A program made the translations under genes and the position numbers. Shown piece by piece: positions 7,112 through 16,098 of a stretch of DNA of 64,000 nucleotides. Source of the stretch: Chitinophagaceae bacterium (lineage in GTDB: Bacteria > Bacteroidota > Bacteroidia > Chitinophagales > Chitinophagaceae); the NCBI GenBank assembly GCA_017307755.1, contig JAFKGQ010000016.1:1-64000 (forward strand). The letters are read 5' to 3'. Every line of letters starts with the position of its first letter. The stretch's first letter is position 1. The notes under the pieces are model-generated. The model searched no databases. It had not been told where the DNA came from and saw only the letters and a program-made list of their open reading frames with translations.

Positions 7112-8701
7112 ATGACAACGACAGTACAAACAAAGGTTCAACAAACGCGTAAATTTTTGCTGATCCTGCCTTTATTCGTAATCCCCGGGTTATTTATCGC
7201 CTTTTATGCCATGGGCGGTGGAAAGGGTGGCCGGCAACAACAGTCTGATAAAGGCCCCGGCATGGGCTTCAACATGGAGCTGCCGCCACCGATCTTTGAT
7301 AAAAAAGAAGATAAGATGGATAAAATGGCTTTTTACAAGAAGGCCGAGGAGGATTCCATCCGAAGGAAGCAGTTGATACAACAGGACCCGTATCACCGGC
7401 ATGAGCATAAGTCTGTGTCCCTGATACCGGCGAAACCGGCAGGTGACACGCAAACCGACGTCTTGCTGCAACGATTAGATGTGCTTAAACGACGGCTGGA
7501 TGAGCCCGGTGCGGAGAAGGTCATGAGTCATAAGAAGATTGTTATGCAGGGAGTTTTGCATGAAGAGACAGCCGCACCTCCATCCGGGCAATCGCGGGAT
7601 ACTTTGCATGCGGATCCGGAACTCGACCGGCTGAATGAAATGCTTGAGAAGATCATGCATCTGCAAAAGGGAGAGCAACAAGAGCCTGAGGACCGAATGG
7701 TCAAGCAGGATATGGAAACAAGTGTGAGAAGACAGGAGAAAAGCAGTCAGGTGATCGCTGTGGCTATTCCGGCAATGGTGGAACGGGACCAGGAATTGGT
7801 GAACGGGGCAACCATTGCCTTGCGGCTGACTTCGGGGATATGTTACAATGGTGTGATCATCCGGCAGGGACAGCTGGTGTATGGCACGGCGAACTTTAGT
7901 AATGACAGGATGCAGGTAGTCATCCGCTCCATCCGATGCGGTCAATCAATCATTACCACTGAATGGCAGGTGTACGACATGGATGGATTGCCGGGCATCC
8001 ATATTCCCGATGGACCGGGCAGGCAGGTGGCCCGGCAATCGGCTGACCAAAGTATCGGTGGACTCAACCTGTCCGCCTATGACCCTTCCATCGGCGCCCA
8101 GGTGGCGAATGCCGGCATACAAACCGCCAGGAATTTCTTTAGCCGGAAAGTTCGAACTGTAAGGGTTACAGTGCCGGCTGGATACCAGGTGTTGTTAAAA
8201 GACATAAAAGCGGCCGGGTCGACGCTTCAACTGCTGCGTGATACAGCGGATGGACGGGCAGATGCGCCATCTGAAGGAGCAGATAGGGTGATTACGCCGC
8301 CTGCTGTGGACTCTCTTCAGCCGTATTTGCATAGGTCCGTCAGCGAGGGAGGGATCAGCCTCATGATCAGAGGAGTTTATCAGCGTGCAGGAGTGCTGTG
8401 GTTCTATCTGATATTAAAGAATAAAAGTTCTTTTGCATTTTCCCCTCAATCCATCCAATACATTTTGCGACAGGAAAAACATATAAAACGAATGGCTGCA
8501 CAGGAACTGTTATTGCAGCCGCTGTATGACAGTCTTCCTTCAATTGTCGCAAGCGGAGAAGAGCAACCGGTACTTATTGGAGTCAAGCCCTTTATACCAA
8601 CAAAAGGCAGGAAGGTAGTGATCCGAATGAGCGAGAAAGACAGTAGCAGGATATTGGAATTAGAAATTAAAAGACGGACTATAAGAAATGTATATGAGTA
8701 A
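7112..8701 (+). CDS. traM: TraM (VirB10-like) with a TraN-like C-terminal domain
   Basis: A 529-residue protein, about 100 residues longer than usual TraM. Residues 15-34 form a membrane helix, followed by a Pro/Lys-rich periplasmic stretch. Residues ~225-364 are the TraM domain (TIALRLTSGICYNGVIIRQG, IGAQVANAGIQTARNFFSRK, ending GYQVLLKD). After a ~45-residue linker, residues ~409-529 read like the C-terminal part of TraN (DUF4138): GVYQRAGVLWFYLILKNKSS, AAQELLLQPLYDS, and a closing EKDSSRILELEIKRRTIR. No separate traN gene follows. The fusion is read directly in one open frame; the TraN assignment is from motif memory. It overlaps the next gene by 14 bases. Confidence 0.82.
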   Translation: MTTTVQTKVQQTRKFLLILPLFVIPGLFIAFYAMGGGKGGRQQQSDKGPGMGFNMELPPPIFDKKEDKMDKMAFYKKAEEDSIRRKQLIQQDPYHRHEHKSVSLIPAKPAGDTQTDVLLQRLDVLKRRLDEPGAEKVMSHKKIVMQGVLHEETAAPPSGQSRDTLHADPELDRLNEMLEKIMHLQKGEQQEPEDRMVKQDMETSVRRQEKSSQVIAVAIPAMVERDQELVNGATIALRLTSGICYNGVIIRQGQLVYGTANFSNDRMQVVIRSIRCGQSIITTEWQVYDMDGLPGIHIPDGPGRQVARQSADQSIGGLNLSAYDPSIGAQVANAGIQTARNFFSRKVRTVRVTVPAGYQVLLKDIKAAGSTLQLLRDTADGRADAPSEGADRVITPPAVDSLQPYLHRSVSEGGISLMIRGVYQRAGVLWFYLILKNKSSFAFSPQSIQYILRQEKHIKRMAAQELLLQPLYDSLPSIVASGEEQPVLIGVKPFIPTKGRKVVIRMSEKDSSRILELEIKRRTIRNVYE

Positions 8702-9038
8702 AAGCGAAAAAGTATTGAGAAAATGTATATGGACCCATGTAAGTCCTGAGGAATACGCTCAGCTGCAGAAAAGACTGGCTGAATCTTCTGACCCATCCAT
8801 GGCCTCATATGCAAGGAAATTATTATTAGGAAGACCTGTAACCATATTTTACCGGGACCGCGCTTTTGATGACTTCACCGAAGCCCGTATCCAATTTCGA
8901 AAGGATGTGGAACTTATCCTGGAGAAAGGTGGGCTCTCCGAGACGGAAAAGGATTGGCTACACAGGCAAATGACGATAATGCATGAACTCCATGTTAAAA
9001 TAGACTTATATGTACGCAACAGTAAACAAACCGATTAA
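8688..9038 (+). CDS. Relaxosome accessory protein (MobC/BmgB-like)
   Basis: A 116-residue basic protein immediately upstream of, and overlapping by 29 bases, the relaxase gene. It has the expected layout of a small mobilisation protein: an N-terminal basic segment (KSEKVLRKCIWTHVSPEEYAQL), an SMASYARKLLLGRPV ribbon-helix-helix-like stretch, and a helical C-terminus (RKDVELILEKGGLSETEKDW). Such proteins bind oriT and help the relaxase load. ATG codons at 8688 and 8694 are both possible; 8688 gives the 14-base overlap with the preceding gene that recurs elsewhere in this operon. Confidence 0.75.
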   Translation: MYMSKSEKVLRKCIWTHVSPEEYAQLQKRLAESSDPSMASYARKLLLGRPVTIFYRDRAFDDFTEARIQFRKDVELILEKGGLSETEKDWLHRQMTIMHELHVKIDLYVRNSKQTD

Positions 9039-10110
9039 TATCAGGGATACCCTGCGATACAATGAGCAAAAAGTGGAGCTCGGTAAAGCTGGGTTTCTCT
9101 GGGCCGAAAATTTTGTAAAAGAGGCGTCCGACCTAAACCTCCGTGACAAGATAGAGCGGTTTTCAGAGCGGATATCTTTGAATCAAAGAAATGTGCCTAA
9201 GGCGGTGCATTTATTCGTGTCTTTCTCCCCAAAAGATGACCTGTCCAATGAAAAAATGATAAGGCTGACCCAGCGTTACATGGAAGGCACCGGCTTTGGG
9301 GAGCAGCCCTATCTCGTATACAGGCACTATGATACGGCGCATCATCATCTGCATATCGCGACGACAAATGTCCGGGCAGATGGCTCATTGATGCGAATAG
9401 GACTAAAGCAAATATTTTACTCTCATGAGCTGACGCGGCAGTTGGAAAATGAATTTTCCCTCCTCCCCCGCCATAGAGCTACGCCCGAAGAACAACGGCA
9501 ATTTCAGGTAACGCATGCTCGTACAGTGGTGTATGGAGAAGCTCCCCTTAAACGAGCCATTAGTGATGTATTGAACACGGTGATCGACCATTACAAATAC
9601 ACGTCACTGGATGAACTGAACGCTGTATTAAGACAATACAATGTATATGCCGACAAAGGAAAGGAAGGATCAAGGCTTTGTCAAAACAAGGGTCTGGTAT
9701 ATTATGCGTTGGACGAACAAGGGCGCCAGGTGTCCATGTATCTCAATGCCAGCTCTTTTAGTCTTAAGCCTACCCTCCCCTACCTGGAAAACAAATTTTC
9801 TCTGAACGAGTCCCTGCGTGAAAAACAGCGCAGGCGTATTACAACAGCTATTGAATGGACCTTTTCGACAAAGGCTTCCAACTGGGCAGGATTTGAACAG
9901 TCCATGCAACGGGAGGGTATAAATGTCGTCGTGCAGGAAGCCGGAGATAAAGGACCGGCCGGTATTTATTTTATCGATCACCATGGAAAGTCTGCCTTTT
10001 CCGGAGACAACCTGGGAGTTCAATATAATTTGGGGGCTATCCGGGAAAAATGCGTCCTCAATCAGCAACAGAAGGAAATCTTAAGACACCATTTAAAATT
10101 ACGTTTATGA
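9010..10110 (+). CDS. Relaxase / mobilisation nuclease (MOBP type)
   Basis: A 366-residue DNA-nicking enzyme that starts transfer at oriT. The N-terminal RDTLRYNEQKVELG places Tyr17 at the position of the catalytic tyrosine in Bacteroidota relaxases. The metal-binding histidine cluster HHHLH is at residues 111-115 in DTAHHHLHIATTNVRADG. The C-terminal ~170 residues are less conserved and would contact DNA or the coupling protein. The stop codon overlaps the next start (ATGA at 10107-10110), so relaxase and coupling protein are likely translated together. Confidence 0.9.
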   Translation: MYATVNKPINIRDTLRYNEQKVELGKAGFLWAENFVKEASDLNLRDKIERFSERISLNQRNVPKAVHLFVSFSPKDDLSNEKMIRLTQRYMEGTGFGEQPYLVYRHYDTAHHHLHIATTNVRADGSLMRIGLKQIFYSHELTRQLENEFSLLPRHRATPEEQRQFQVTHARTVVYGEAPLKRAISDVLNTVIDHYKYTSLDELNAVLRQYNVYADKGKEGSRLCQNKGLVYYALDEQGRQVSMYLNASSFSLKPTLPYLENKFSLNESLREKQRRRITTAIEWTFSTKASNWAGFEQSMQREGINVVVQEAGDKGPAGIYFIDHHGKSAFSGDNLGVQYNLGAIREKCVLNQQQKEILRHHLKLRL

Positions 10111-12071
10111 CAGGAGAAGATATATACGGTATGCGTAAGATGCTGGACCTTACCAGGTGGATCAGCATAGCATTATTGTTGCTTCACTTTTATTTTATTT
10201 GTTATGGGGCCTTCCGGGAATGGGGGTGGACGGCATCGCTGTCGGACCGGCTGCTGGAGAATATTGCACGGACGGGACTGTTCGAATGGCCTCCCCGGAT
10301 TAAATTATTTGCCTTGGCGTTCCTGGCGATCTCCCTTTTGGGCGCGAGTGGCCGGAAAGATGGCCGGATGGGATACATGGGAGGTTTGGCGTTCCTTTTT
10401 ATTGGTCTGGCTGTCTACTTTGGCAGTATCCTTCTTCTTGCCATGGAAGATAGGTCTACCACTGTGGCCTGTATTTATATGGGAGCGTGTTTTATGGGTT
10501 GGCTGCTGGTGCTTACCGGCGGCATGATGCTCTCCAGGGTTATCTCTTATTCGCTAAGAAAGGGTTTTTTCAAAAAAGAGGAAGGAGGGTTTTTGCAGGA
10601 AGAACGGCTGATTGAGACTACCTTTTCCATTAATTTTCGGGGGCAATATGTTTTCAACGGTGAAACCAGGAAAAGTCATATCAACATTATCAATGGCCGT
10701 CGCGGGGTGTTGATCATCGGGTCGCCCGGCTCCGGAAAATCCAGGTTTATCGTCGAGCCGGCAATGGAGCAACTGATGGGAAGGGGCTTTTCCATGCTGG
10801 TGTTCGACTTCAAATATGATGTATTGACGCGATATGCGCATAGTCTGTTCTGTAAGTATCAGAAGAAGTATCCTGCTACTACACGATGTTATTCGATCAA
10901 CTTCACTGACCTGACACGGAGCCATCGGTGCAATCTCATTCATCCGGCTACTCTGCATCATCCCTCAGATGCTATTGGCGTCAGTCGCACTATTATGCTT
11001 AGCATTAACCATACCTGGGCGCATAAACAGGGCGACTTTTTCGTGGATTCCCCAATCAATTTCCTGGCGGCGTTGATTTGGTTTCTGAAGAAATACAGGG
11101 ACGGCGCGTATTGCACCTTGCCCCATGCTATCGAACTCGCGCAGACGCCGTATGATAAACTTTTCACCATCCTCAATACCGAACCGGAGGTCCAGACATT
11201 GATCAATCCATTTATCGAAGTATATAAAAATAAAACCTTCGAGGTACTGGACAGTCAGCTGTCATCCGCCAAGATACCCCTGGGCCGGCTGGCATCCCCG
11301 GATCTATACTATATTCTTACCGGCGATGACCTGAACCTGGAGATCAATGATCCTGGTCATCCGAAGATACTGTGTCTGGGTGGCGACCCGATGCGCCAGG
11401 AGGCGCTGGCCCCTATCCTATCCCTGTATATAGACCGGATCAACAAACTGATCAATCAGCCCGGACGTCATCCCTGTGCCCTGGTGCTGGATGAATTTGC
11501 CACTGTGCGGGCGGCCAGCGTGCTGCAAACCGTAAGCGTAGGCAGGGACAATAATATCATTCCCCTTCTTGTCGTCCAGGACTTTAACCAGCTGCGCATT
11601 TTATATTCACGGGCGGAAGCGGATGCCATCGTCAACATGATGGGCAATCTCATCTGCGGACAGGTAGGCGGAGAGACGGCCAGGTGGGTAAGCGAACGGT
11701 TCCCTGCGGTGGTGGAGCATAAGACGACCGTCTCGGTGAACAGCATGGATACTTCCGTCAGCAAGTCGGAGCAGTCGAAGCCTGCCATTACGCCGGCGAC
11801 CATCGGGACGCTGTCTTCGGGGGAGTTTGTGGGTATCCTGGCGGATGACCCGGATAAGGAGATGACGTTAAAGACTTTTCAAGCGAAGATTATAAAGGAG
11901 CCCGGGAAGTCTGAGGCCAGGAGATTGCCGGTGGTTCGGACGCCTGGCCCGGATGAGGTGGAGGAGAATTTCAGACGGGTGAAGCGGGAGATGGCCGAAC
12001 TGGTGGATGGGGAGATGGAGAGGATCATGGGGGATCCGGTGTTGAAGGCGGGAATGGTAAAGATGGTTTAA
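10107..12071 (+). CDS. Type IV coupling protein (VirD4/TraD-like ATPase)
   Basis: A 654-residue inner-membrane ATPase that links the relaxosome to the channel. Two to four N-terminal membrane helices lie in residues ~10-150. Walker A GSPGSGKS is at residues 205-212, and the Walker B motif LVLDEFATVRA has its DEF at 462-464. DNNIIPLLVVQDFNQL and the GNLICGQVGGETARWVSERF segment are typical of the family. An upstream in-frame ATG at 10050 is rejected because the ATG at 10107 gives a 4-base overlap with the relaxase stop. This is the last recognisable transfer gene in the window. Confidence 0.92.
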   Translation: MTGEDIYGMRKMLDLTRWISIALLLLHFYFICYGAFREWGWTASLSDRLLENIARTGLFEWPPRIKLFALAFLAISLLGASGRKDGRMGYMGGLAFLFIGLAVYFGSILLLAMEDRSTTVACIYMGACFMGWLLVLTGGMMLSRVISYSLRKGFFKKEEGGFLQEERLIETTFSINFRGQYVFNGETRKSHINIINGRRGVLIIGSPGSGKSRFIVEPAMEQLMGRGFSMLVFDFKYDVLTRYAHSLFCKYQKKYPATTRCYSINFTDLTRSHRCNLIHPATLHHPSDAIGVSRTIMLSINHTWAHKQGDFFVDSPINFLAALIWFLKKYRDGAYCTLPHAIELAQTPYDKLFTILNTEPEVQTLINPFIEVYKNKTFEVLDSQLSSAKIPLGRLASPDLYYILTGDDLNLEINDPGHPKILCLGGDPMRQEALAPILSLYIDRINKLINQPGRHPCALVLDEFATVRAASVLQTVSVGRDNNIIPLLVVQDFNQLRILYSRAEADAIVNMMGNLICGQVGGETARWVSERFPAVVEHKTTVSVNSMDTSVSKSEQSKPAITPATIGTLSSGEFVGILADDPDKEMTLKTFQAKIIKEPGKSEARRLPVVRTPGPDEVEENFRRVKREMAELVDGEMERIMGDPVLKAGMVKMV

Positions 12072-12141
12072 CGTACAATGATGAGCGCTACAATTGCCCG
12101 AATGATAAAAATCAGTAAATTACAGGTCAGCTGTCAACCAC

Positions 12142-15030
12142 ATGGCTGCCCGCAAAACGCACTATACAAATGTCCTTAAGTTCTGGAGGGCAATGGAGAT
12201 ATTCAACCTTCCGGATGTTCCTTTCAAAAAAGAGGGAGATGGCAAGTATTTCCAATGGTTAAACGAAGACCAGCCGCTCCCCTGGGAAACCGACCGTTTC
12301 CAGGGTGCGAACGGGAAACGCTGGCGGCATACCCTGTATTTCTATTGCATTCGCCAGGAATCCGTGGTTGCCCTGATCAGGCAGCTGGCTCCTTTTCCTA
12401 CGAAAGGCGAAGATGAGCCGCTGACAGGGCACACCTGTCTGGCTGCCATTGTCCTGGATGAGGATGGACGTACGACAGACAGGACCTATGTACGCGCTTC
12501 ATTTGCCTATGGGCTGAAGGTCCTTCTGGAAGGGGGCAGCCTGGAAGAAGTGCCCGAGCTTTTACGGAAAGCCCATGCCGACTACTTATTGCGCTTCCAG
12601 ATCGAGCCCGACAGACAGGAAGAAGCCGGGATAGAAGAGGATGAAGATGCTGACCCTGAAGATATGTACGAAGAAGACGACGAAACATATGCGGATGACG
12701 ATACGTATGATGCGGAGGAAGAGGATTTACCGGACGCCGAAGAGTCTGAAAGGTCCATGGAAGGGGTATCTTTGTCGGTGGGTTGGAATGAGCTAAAAAA
12801 GGAGCTGGACGACTTGGAACAGCTGGCGGGTGACCTGCTGCCGGGGGAATACGATATTCTTTGCGTCTCCGAGATGATATATGAGAAAGCCCCGCTGGAT
12901 GCGCCGTTCCTGAATAGCTTTTATACGGGCGACCTTAACTACCTCATTGGTCATCCCGGGGACATGGGAAACCCGTTGTCCATTTATCTGACTGATCGTA
13001 TCCATGAAGACCAGCGGCACGATCTGCTGGATCGGGGGGTAATGTTCTATTACATCGACCCTCGACATCAAACTCCGGGTCGCTGGCCCTCTCCTCCCGC
13101 CTATGGCCTGCACAGCGCGCAGCAGGCTGCACTTCATATAGCGATACCATCCTTGAAAGGAACCAGCGGTCTTTGGGGGATCAATGGTCCGCCGGGGACG
13201 GGAAAGACGACTCTGTTGCGGGAGATCGTAGCGGATGTAGTCGTAGAAAGGGCGATCAGACTGCTGGATATGGATGTAACAAAGCTATTTAATCGCAGTT
13301 GGAACAGGCTCGGAGAACGCATGGGCTATTATGCCCCAAACGGCAACCTGTTCAACGATGGTATATTGGTGGCGAGCAACAATAATGCTGCGGTGGAAAA
13401 TATTTCAAAGGAGCTGCCTTTATTGAAACATATCGACGTGGAGACGTTCAATAAGTCGCAGCCGCAGTATTTTCGCGCGGCAGCTCAGGCGTTGGGCGGG
13501 AAGGAACCGTGTTGGGGCCTTTTGAGTGCCGTGCTGGGCAACAGCAGGAACCGTCAATCATTCAAGGATAAATTCTGGTTTACGGAGGGGATTGGGTTGA
13601 AAGATCATTTGAAACCATACTGCGACGACCCGGGACTGCGGGAGAAATGTCTCCACCAGTATGAAGCGGCGGCGGAGCGACTGCAAGAGCAGCTGGGCGA
13701 TTATCGGCATTTTCAGGATCAGGCGACCCGATATCATGCTCTGTTGGCCGATCGGCTGAGAGGAAAAGGACGCACCAGAAAAAAGACGAGGGCATTCGAG
13801 GAGCTGGCCGACATACTGCTGAATGAATATGAGATCGCACCGGAAAATCTGCCTGGGGACGATTTCTTTACGCTGTCCATGAGCGATATACACAAGATGA
13901 CGCCCTATTCGTCCCCGAAGGTCAGCACGCTGCGGAGCGATATTTTTTTGACGAGCCTGAAAATGCATGAATGCGCTGTCTATATCAATGCAAAGCAATT
14001 CAAGGCCAATCTCGGCGCGTTTGTCAATATGTTATCGGGCGACCAAGGAAGTCTGATCGATGAAAAGGTGACACCGATCTTGTGGAATACTTTCTTTTTT
14101 ATGGTGCCGGTTGTATCGACCACGCTTGCTTCGATGGAAAGGCTCTTTCCAAAATCCGGCCGTGGCAGCCTCGGCTGGCTTTTGCTGGATGAAGCAGGCC
14201 AGGCCACGCCGCAGTCGGCCTGTGGAGCGATCTGGCGTTCGCAGCGGTGTATCATCATCGGGGACACGTTGCAGGTGCCGCCCATTGTGACTATGCCATT
14301 GGGTTTGGAACGAACGCTGAGGGAGCGTTACGGGCTGGAGGATATTTGCTGGGAGCCTTCGGGTCATTCCGTACAATTCCTGGCAGACAGGATCACACCC
14401 ATTGGGACATATGTTGAAATAGAGGGTAGCCATATATGGACGGGCATACCTTTACGGGCGCACCGCCGCTGCAACGATCCAATGTTCTCGATTGCGAATA
14501 CGATCGCCTACAACGGCCAAATGGTGAAGGTGACACAGGATGCAAAGATGGACATCCATTTTGACACCTGCTGGATAGATGTCCGGGGTCGCACGGTAGC
14601 CAATGGCAATGCGGTCAAGGAAGAGGTCGATGTATTGAAGGAAGTGATCGATAAGATATTATCAACGGGATACAAGGATGAGCTATATGTCATCTCGCCC
14701 TTCCGGACCGTAGCAAAACATTGCACAGAAACCTTCGAAAACAAAAAACAGGTGGTCTGCGGCACCATCCACACCTTCCAGGGTAAGGAGGCGGATATCG
14801 TATTGCTCGTGCTCGGCACCTTGCCAGGGAACCACCGGGGTCGGGCGTGGGCTTCTTCCATACCGAATATGCTGAACGTTGCGGTCACAAGGGCCAGGAA
14901 AAGACTGCTGGTGATCGGGAACAGGGAAATATGGAAGGATTGCAATTATTATAGCCACATGGCAAAAGTACTACCGGCCATACGGCATGATGACAGAAGA
15001 CTCAAAAGGCCGCCTAACTTATTTTCATAA
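12142..15030 (+). CDS. Upf1/Dna2-like superfamily 1 helicase with acidic linker
   Basis: A 962-residue helicase. Motif I GPPGTGKT is at residues 349-356. Motif II is DEAGQ near residue 683 (LLLDEAGQATPQS), the form used by Upf1-like SF1B helicases. GDTLQVPP is motif III, THTFQGKEADIV-like motif V is near 875, and VAVTRARKRLLVIG motif VI is near 914. The N-terminal 340 residues match nothing I recognise and contain a very acidic stretch at ~160-200. It begins 70 bases after the coupling protein on the same strand, so it may be element cargo. Substrate (RNA or DNA) and role, for example defence or repair, cannot be told from sequence. Confidence 0.85.
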   Translation: MAARKTHYTNVLKFWRAMEIFNLPDVPFKKEGDGKYFQWLNEDQPLPWETDRFQGANGKRWRHTLYFYCIRQESVVALIRQLAPFPTKGEDEPLTGHTCLAAIVLDEDGRTTDRTYVRASFAYGLKVLLEGGSLEEVPELLRKAHADYLLRFQIEPDRQEEAGIEEDEDADPEDMYEEDDETYADDDTYDAEEEDLPDAEESERSMEGVSLSVGWNELKKELDDLEQLAGDLLPGEYDILCVSEMIYEKAPLDAPFLNSFYTGDLNYLIGHPGDMGNPLSIYLTDRIHEDQRHDLLDRGVMFYYIDPRHQTPGRWPSPPAYGLHSAQQAALHIAIPSLKGTSGLWGINGPPGTGKTTLLREIVADVVVERAIRLLDMDVTKLFNRSWNRLGERMGYYAPNGNLFNDGILVASNNNAAVENISKELPLLKHIDVETFNKSQPQYFRAAAQALGGKEPCWGLLSAVLGNSRNRQSFKDKFWFTEGIGLKDHLKPYCDDPGLREKCLHQYEAAAERLQEQLGDYRHFQDQATRYHALLADRLRGKGRTRKKTRAFEELADILLNEYEIAPENLPGDDFFTLSMSDIHKMTPYSSPKVSTLRSDIFLTSLKMHECAVYINAKQFKANLGAFVNMLSGDQGSLIDEKVTPILWNTFFFMVPVVSTTLASMERLFPKSGRGSLGWLLLDEAGQATPQSACGAIWRSQRCIIIGDTLQVPPIVTMPLGLERTLRERYGLEDICWEPSGHSVQFLADRITPIGTYVEIEGSHIWTGIPLRAHRRCNDPMFSIANTIAYNGQMVKVTQDAKMDIHFDTCWIDVRGRTVANGNAVKEEVDVLKEVIDKILSTGYKDELYVISPFRTVAKHCTETFENKKQVVCGTIHTFQGKEADIVLLVLGTLPGNHRGRAWASSIPNMLNVAVTRARKRLLVIGNREIWKDCNYYSHMAKVLPAIRHDDRRLKRPPNLFS

Positions 15031-15079
15031 GCGGATGGCATAACCCAAGGAATAGGTTGTCGCTCAATCATTCAACTTG

Positions 15080-15865
15080 CTATTGGAATTCCCCCAACTG
15101 CGTCAATATCCCATCCCAGAGAACCAGTCTTGCAATTAAGGCCGCCTTGGCTGCGTCAGCCGCCTCTTTCCATTTTTGATCATCATCTCCGCACAATTCT
15201 GCAGTCATTTGATAAGCGAGATGGGAATGATGATCTCCATCCACCTCAATATGACGCTCCAGATAGTATAGCAGCACATCCGCTTTACCCGGGAACCTGG
15301 CTGAGATTTCCTTGACCATTTCAATAAACATGGCAGGAATGAGATCTTCTCGTCCGAACGTAAAGACAGCCGCCAAAACATGGGGTCGACCGTCTTCAAT
15401 AATCCGAAAAGTATGACGCACGAATTCCGATGTCGCATTCAAAACACCCGCAACAGCCAGTGCCGTCTGTATGGCTATCCCCTGTCCGATACTTGTCAGC
15501 AATGACCGAATAGCTTGAGTATTACTACCGGCTTGTTCCATCGCACGCAGATAAAGCTCGAAATGGCTGGTGCGTTGGCCTTTCTCATCTACATCGCTTT
15601 CTTCACCGGTGACGATCTCGTTTATCAGGTACCGCGTAGCGGCACTACCCAGCGGAACCCAGGGCACACTCACGCAGGTGAGTCGTTGCTGTAAGGCTTT
15701 GAGTAGCGACATGAAATCCCAAACGGCAAAAACATGTTGCTCGGTAAAGACCCTGAGGGACTCAAGGTCCTTTACAGATGCATATAAAGGATGTTGTATC
15801 AGCCGATGGCGCGGATCTTCCAGTTGACGTTGCAGGTTTTCAATTTTTGACTTATAAGTTCCCAT
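15080..15865 (-). CDS. DUF3050 family protein (heme-oxygenase-like fold)
   Basis: A 261-residue protein of the DUF3050 family, which has a helical heme-oxygenase-like fold related to diiron oxygenases. Diagnostic stretches are HPLYASVKDLESLRVFTEQH at the N-terminus, VWDFMSLLKALQ, and ERHIEVDGDHHSHLA near the C-terminus; His and Glu residues in these could hold metal. I chose the ATG at 15865 (MGTYKSKIENLQ) over an upstream start that would run into a degenerate repeat. A TACTTTTG element at 15870-15877 lies only 4 bases before the start, so it may be a -7 box of a nearly leaderless mRNA, but no -33 element is seen. It converges with the helicase gene. Reaction unknown. Confidence 0.85.
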   Translation of the reverse strand: MGTYKSKIENLQRQLEDPRHRLIQHPLYASVKDLESLRVFTEQHVFAVWDFMSLLKALQQRLTCVSVPWVPLGSAATRYLINEIVTGEESDVDEKGQRTSHFELYLRAMEQAGSNTQAIRSLLTSIGQGIAIQTALAVAGVLNATSEFVRHTFRIIEDGRPHVLAAVFTFGREDLIPAMFIEMVKEISARFPGKADVLLYYLERHIEVDGDHHSHLAYQMTAELCGDDDQKWKEAADAAKAALIARLVLWDGILTQLGEFQ

Positions 15866-15890
15866 CCTGCAAAAGTAAGCGGCGGCCGCT

Positions 15891-16090
15891 ACATCACCAC
15901 GATCTTTCGCGTAACACTTTGCGATCACCCCGTCGCCCAGAGAATATATACACCCGGTACAACACCCGTCTGTTTTATATCACTCCATCCCAGTTCTGTC
16001 GTTCCTTGCGAGGCTGCCGTTTCCTCCCTAAGTACCGGCCGCCCGCCGAGGTCCCACAATTCCAGGCGTACTTTGCCCGCCACATCCCGC
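15891..16090 (-). pseudogene. Remnant of a T9SS C-terminal sorting domain gene
   Basis: These 200 bases align without gaps to 34200-34399, the 3' end of the large T9SS protein gene, with about 11 mismatches (roughly 94% identity by eye). The frame encodes VAGKVRLELWDLGGRPVL and the rest of the sorting domain. A CGA-to-TGA change turns the conserved arginine of VTGRSQSV into a stop, and everything upstream of the domain is missing. It is a broken copy, more likely derived from some paralogue of the 34200 gene than from it directly. Confidence 0.8.
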
Positions 16091-16098
16091 GGCGCCAC

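Noticed and set aside
10050..10106. Earlier start for the coupling protein
   Set aside because: It lies inside the relaxase gene; the ATG at 10107 gives a 4-base ATGA overlap typical of coupled genes.
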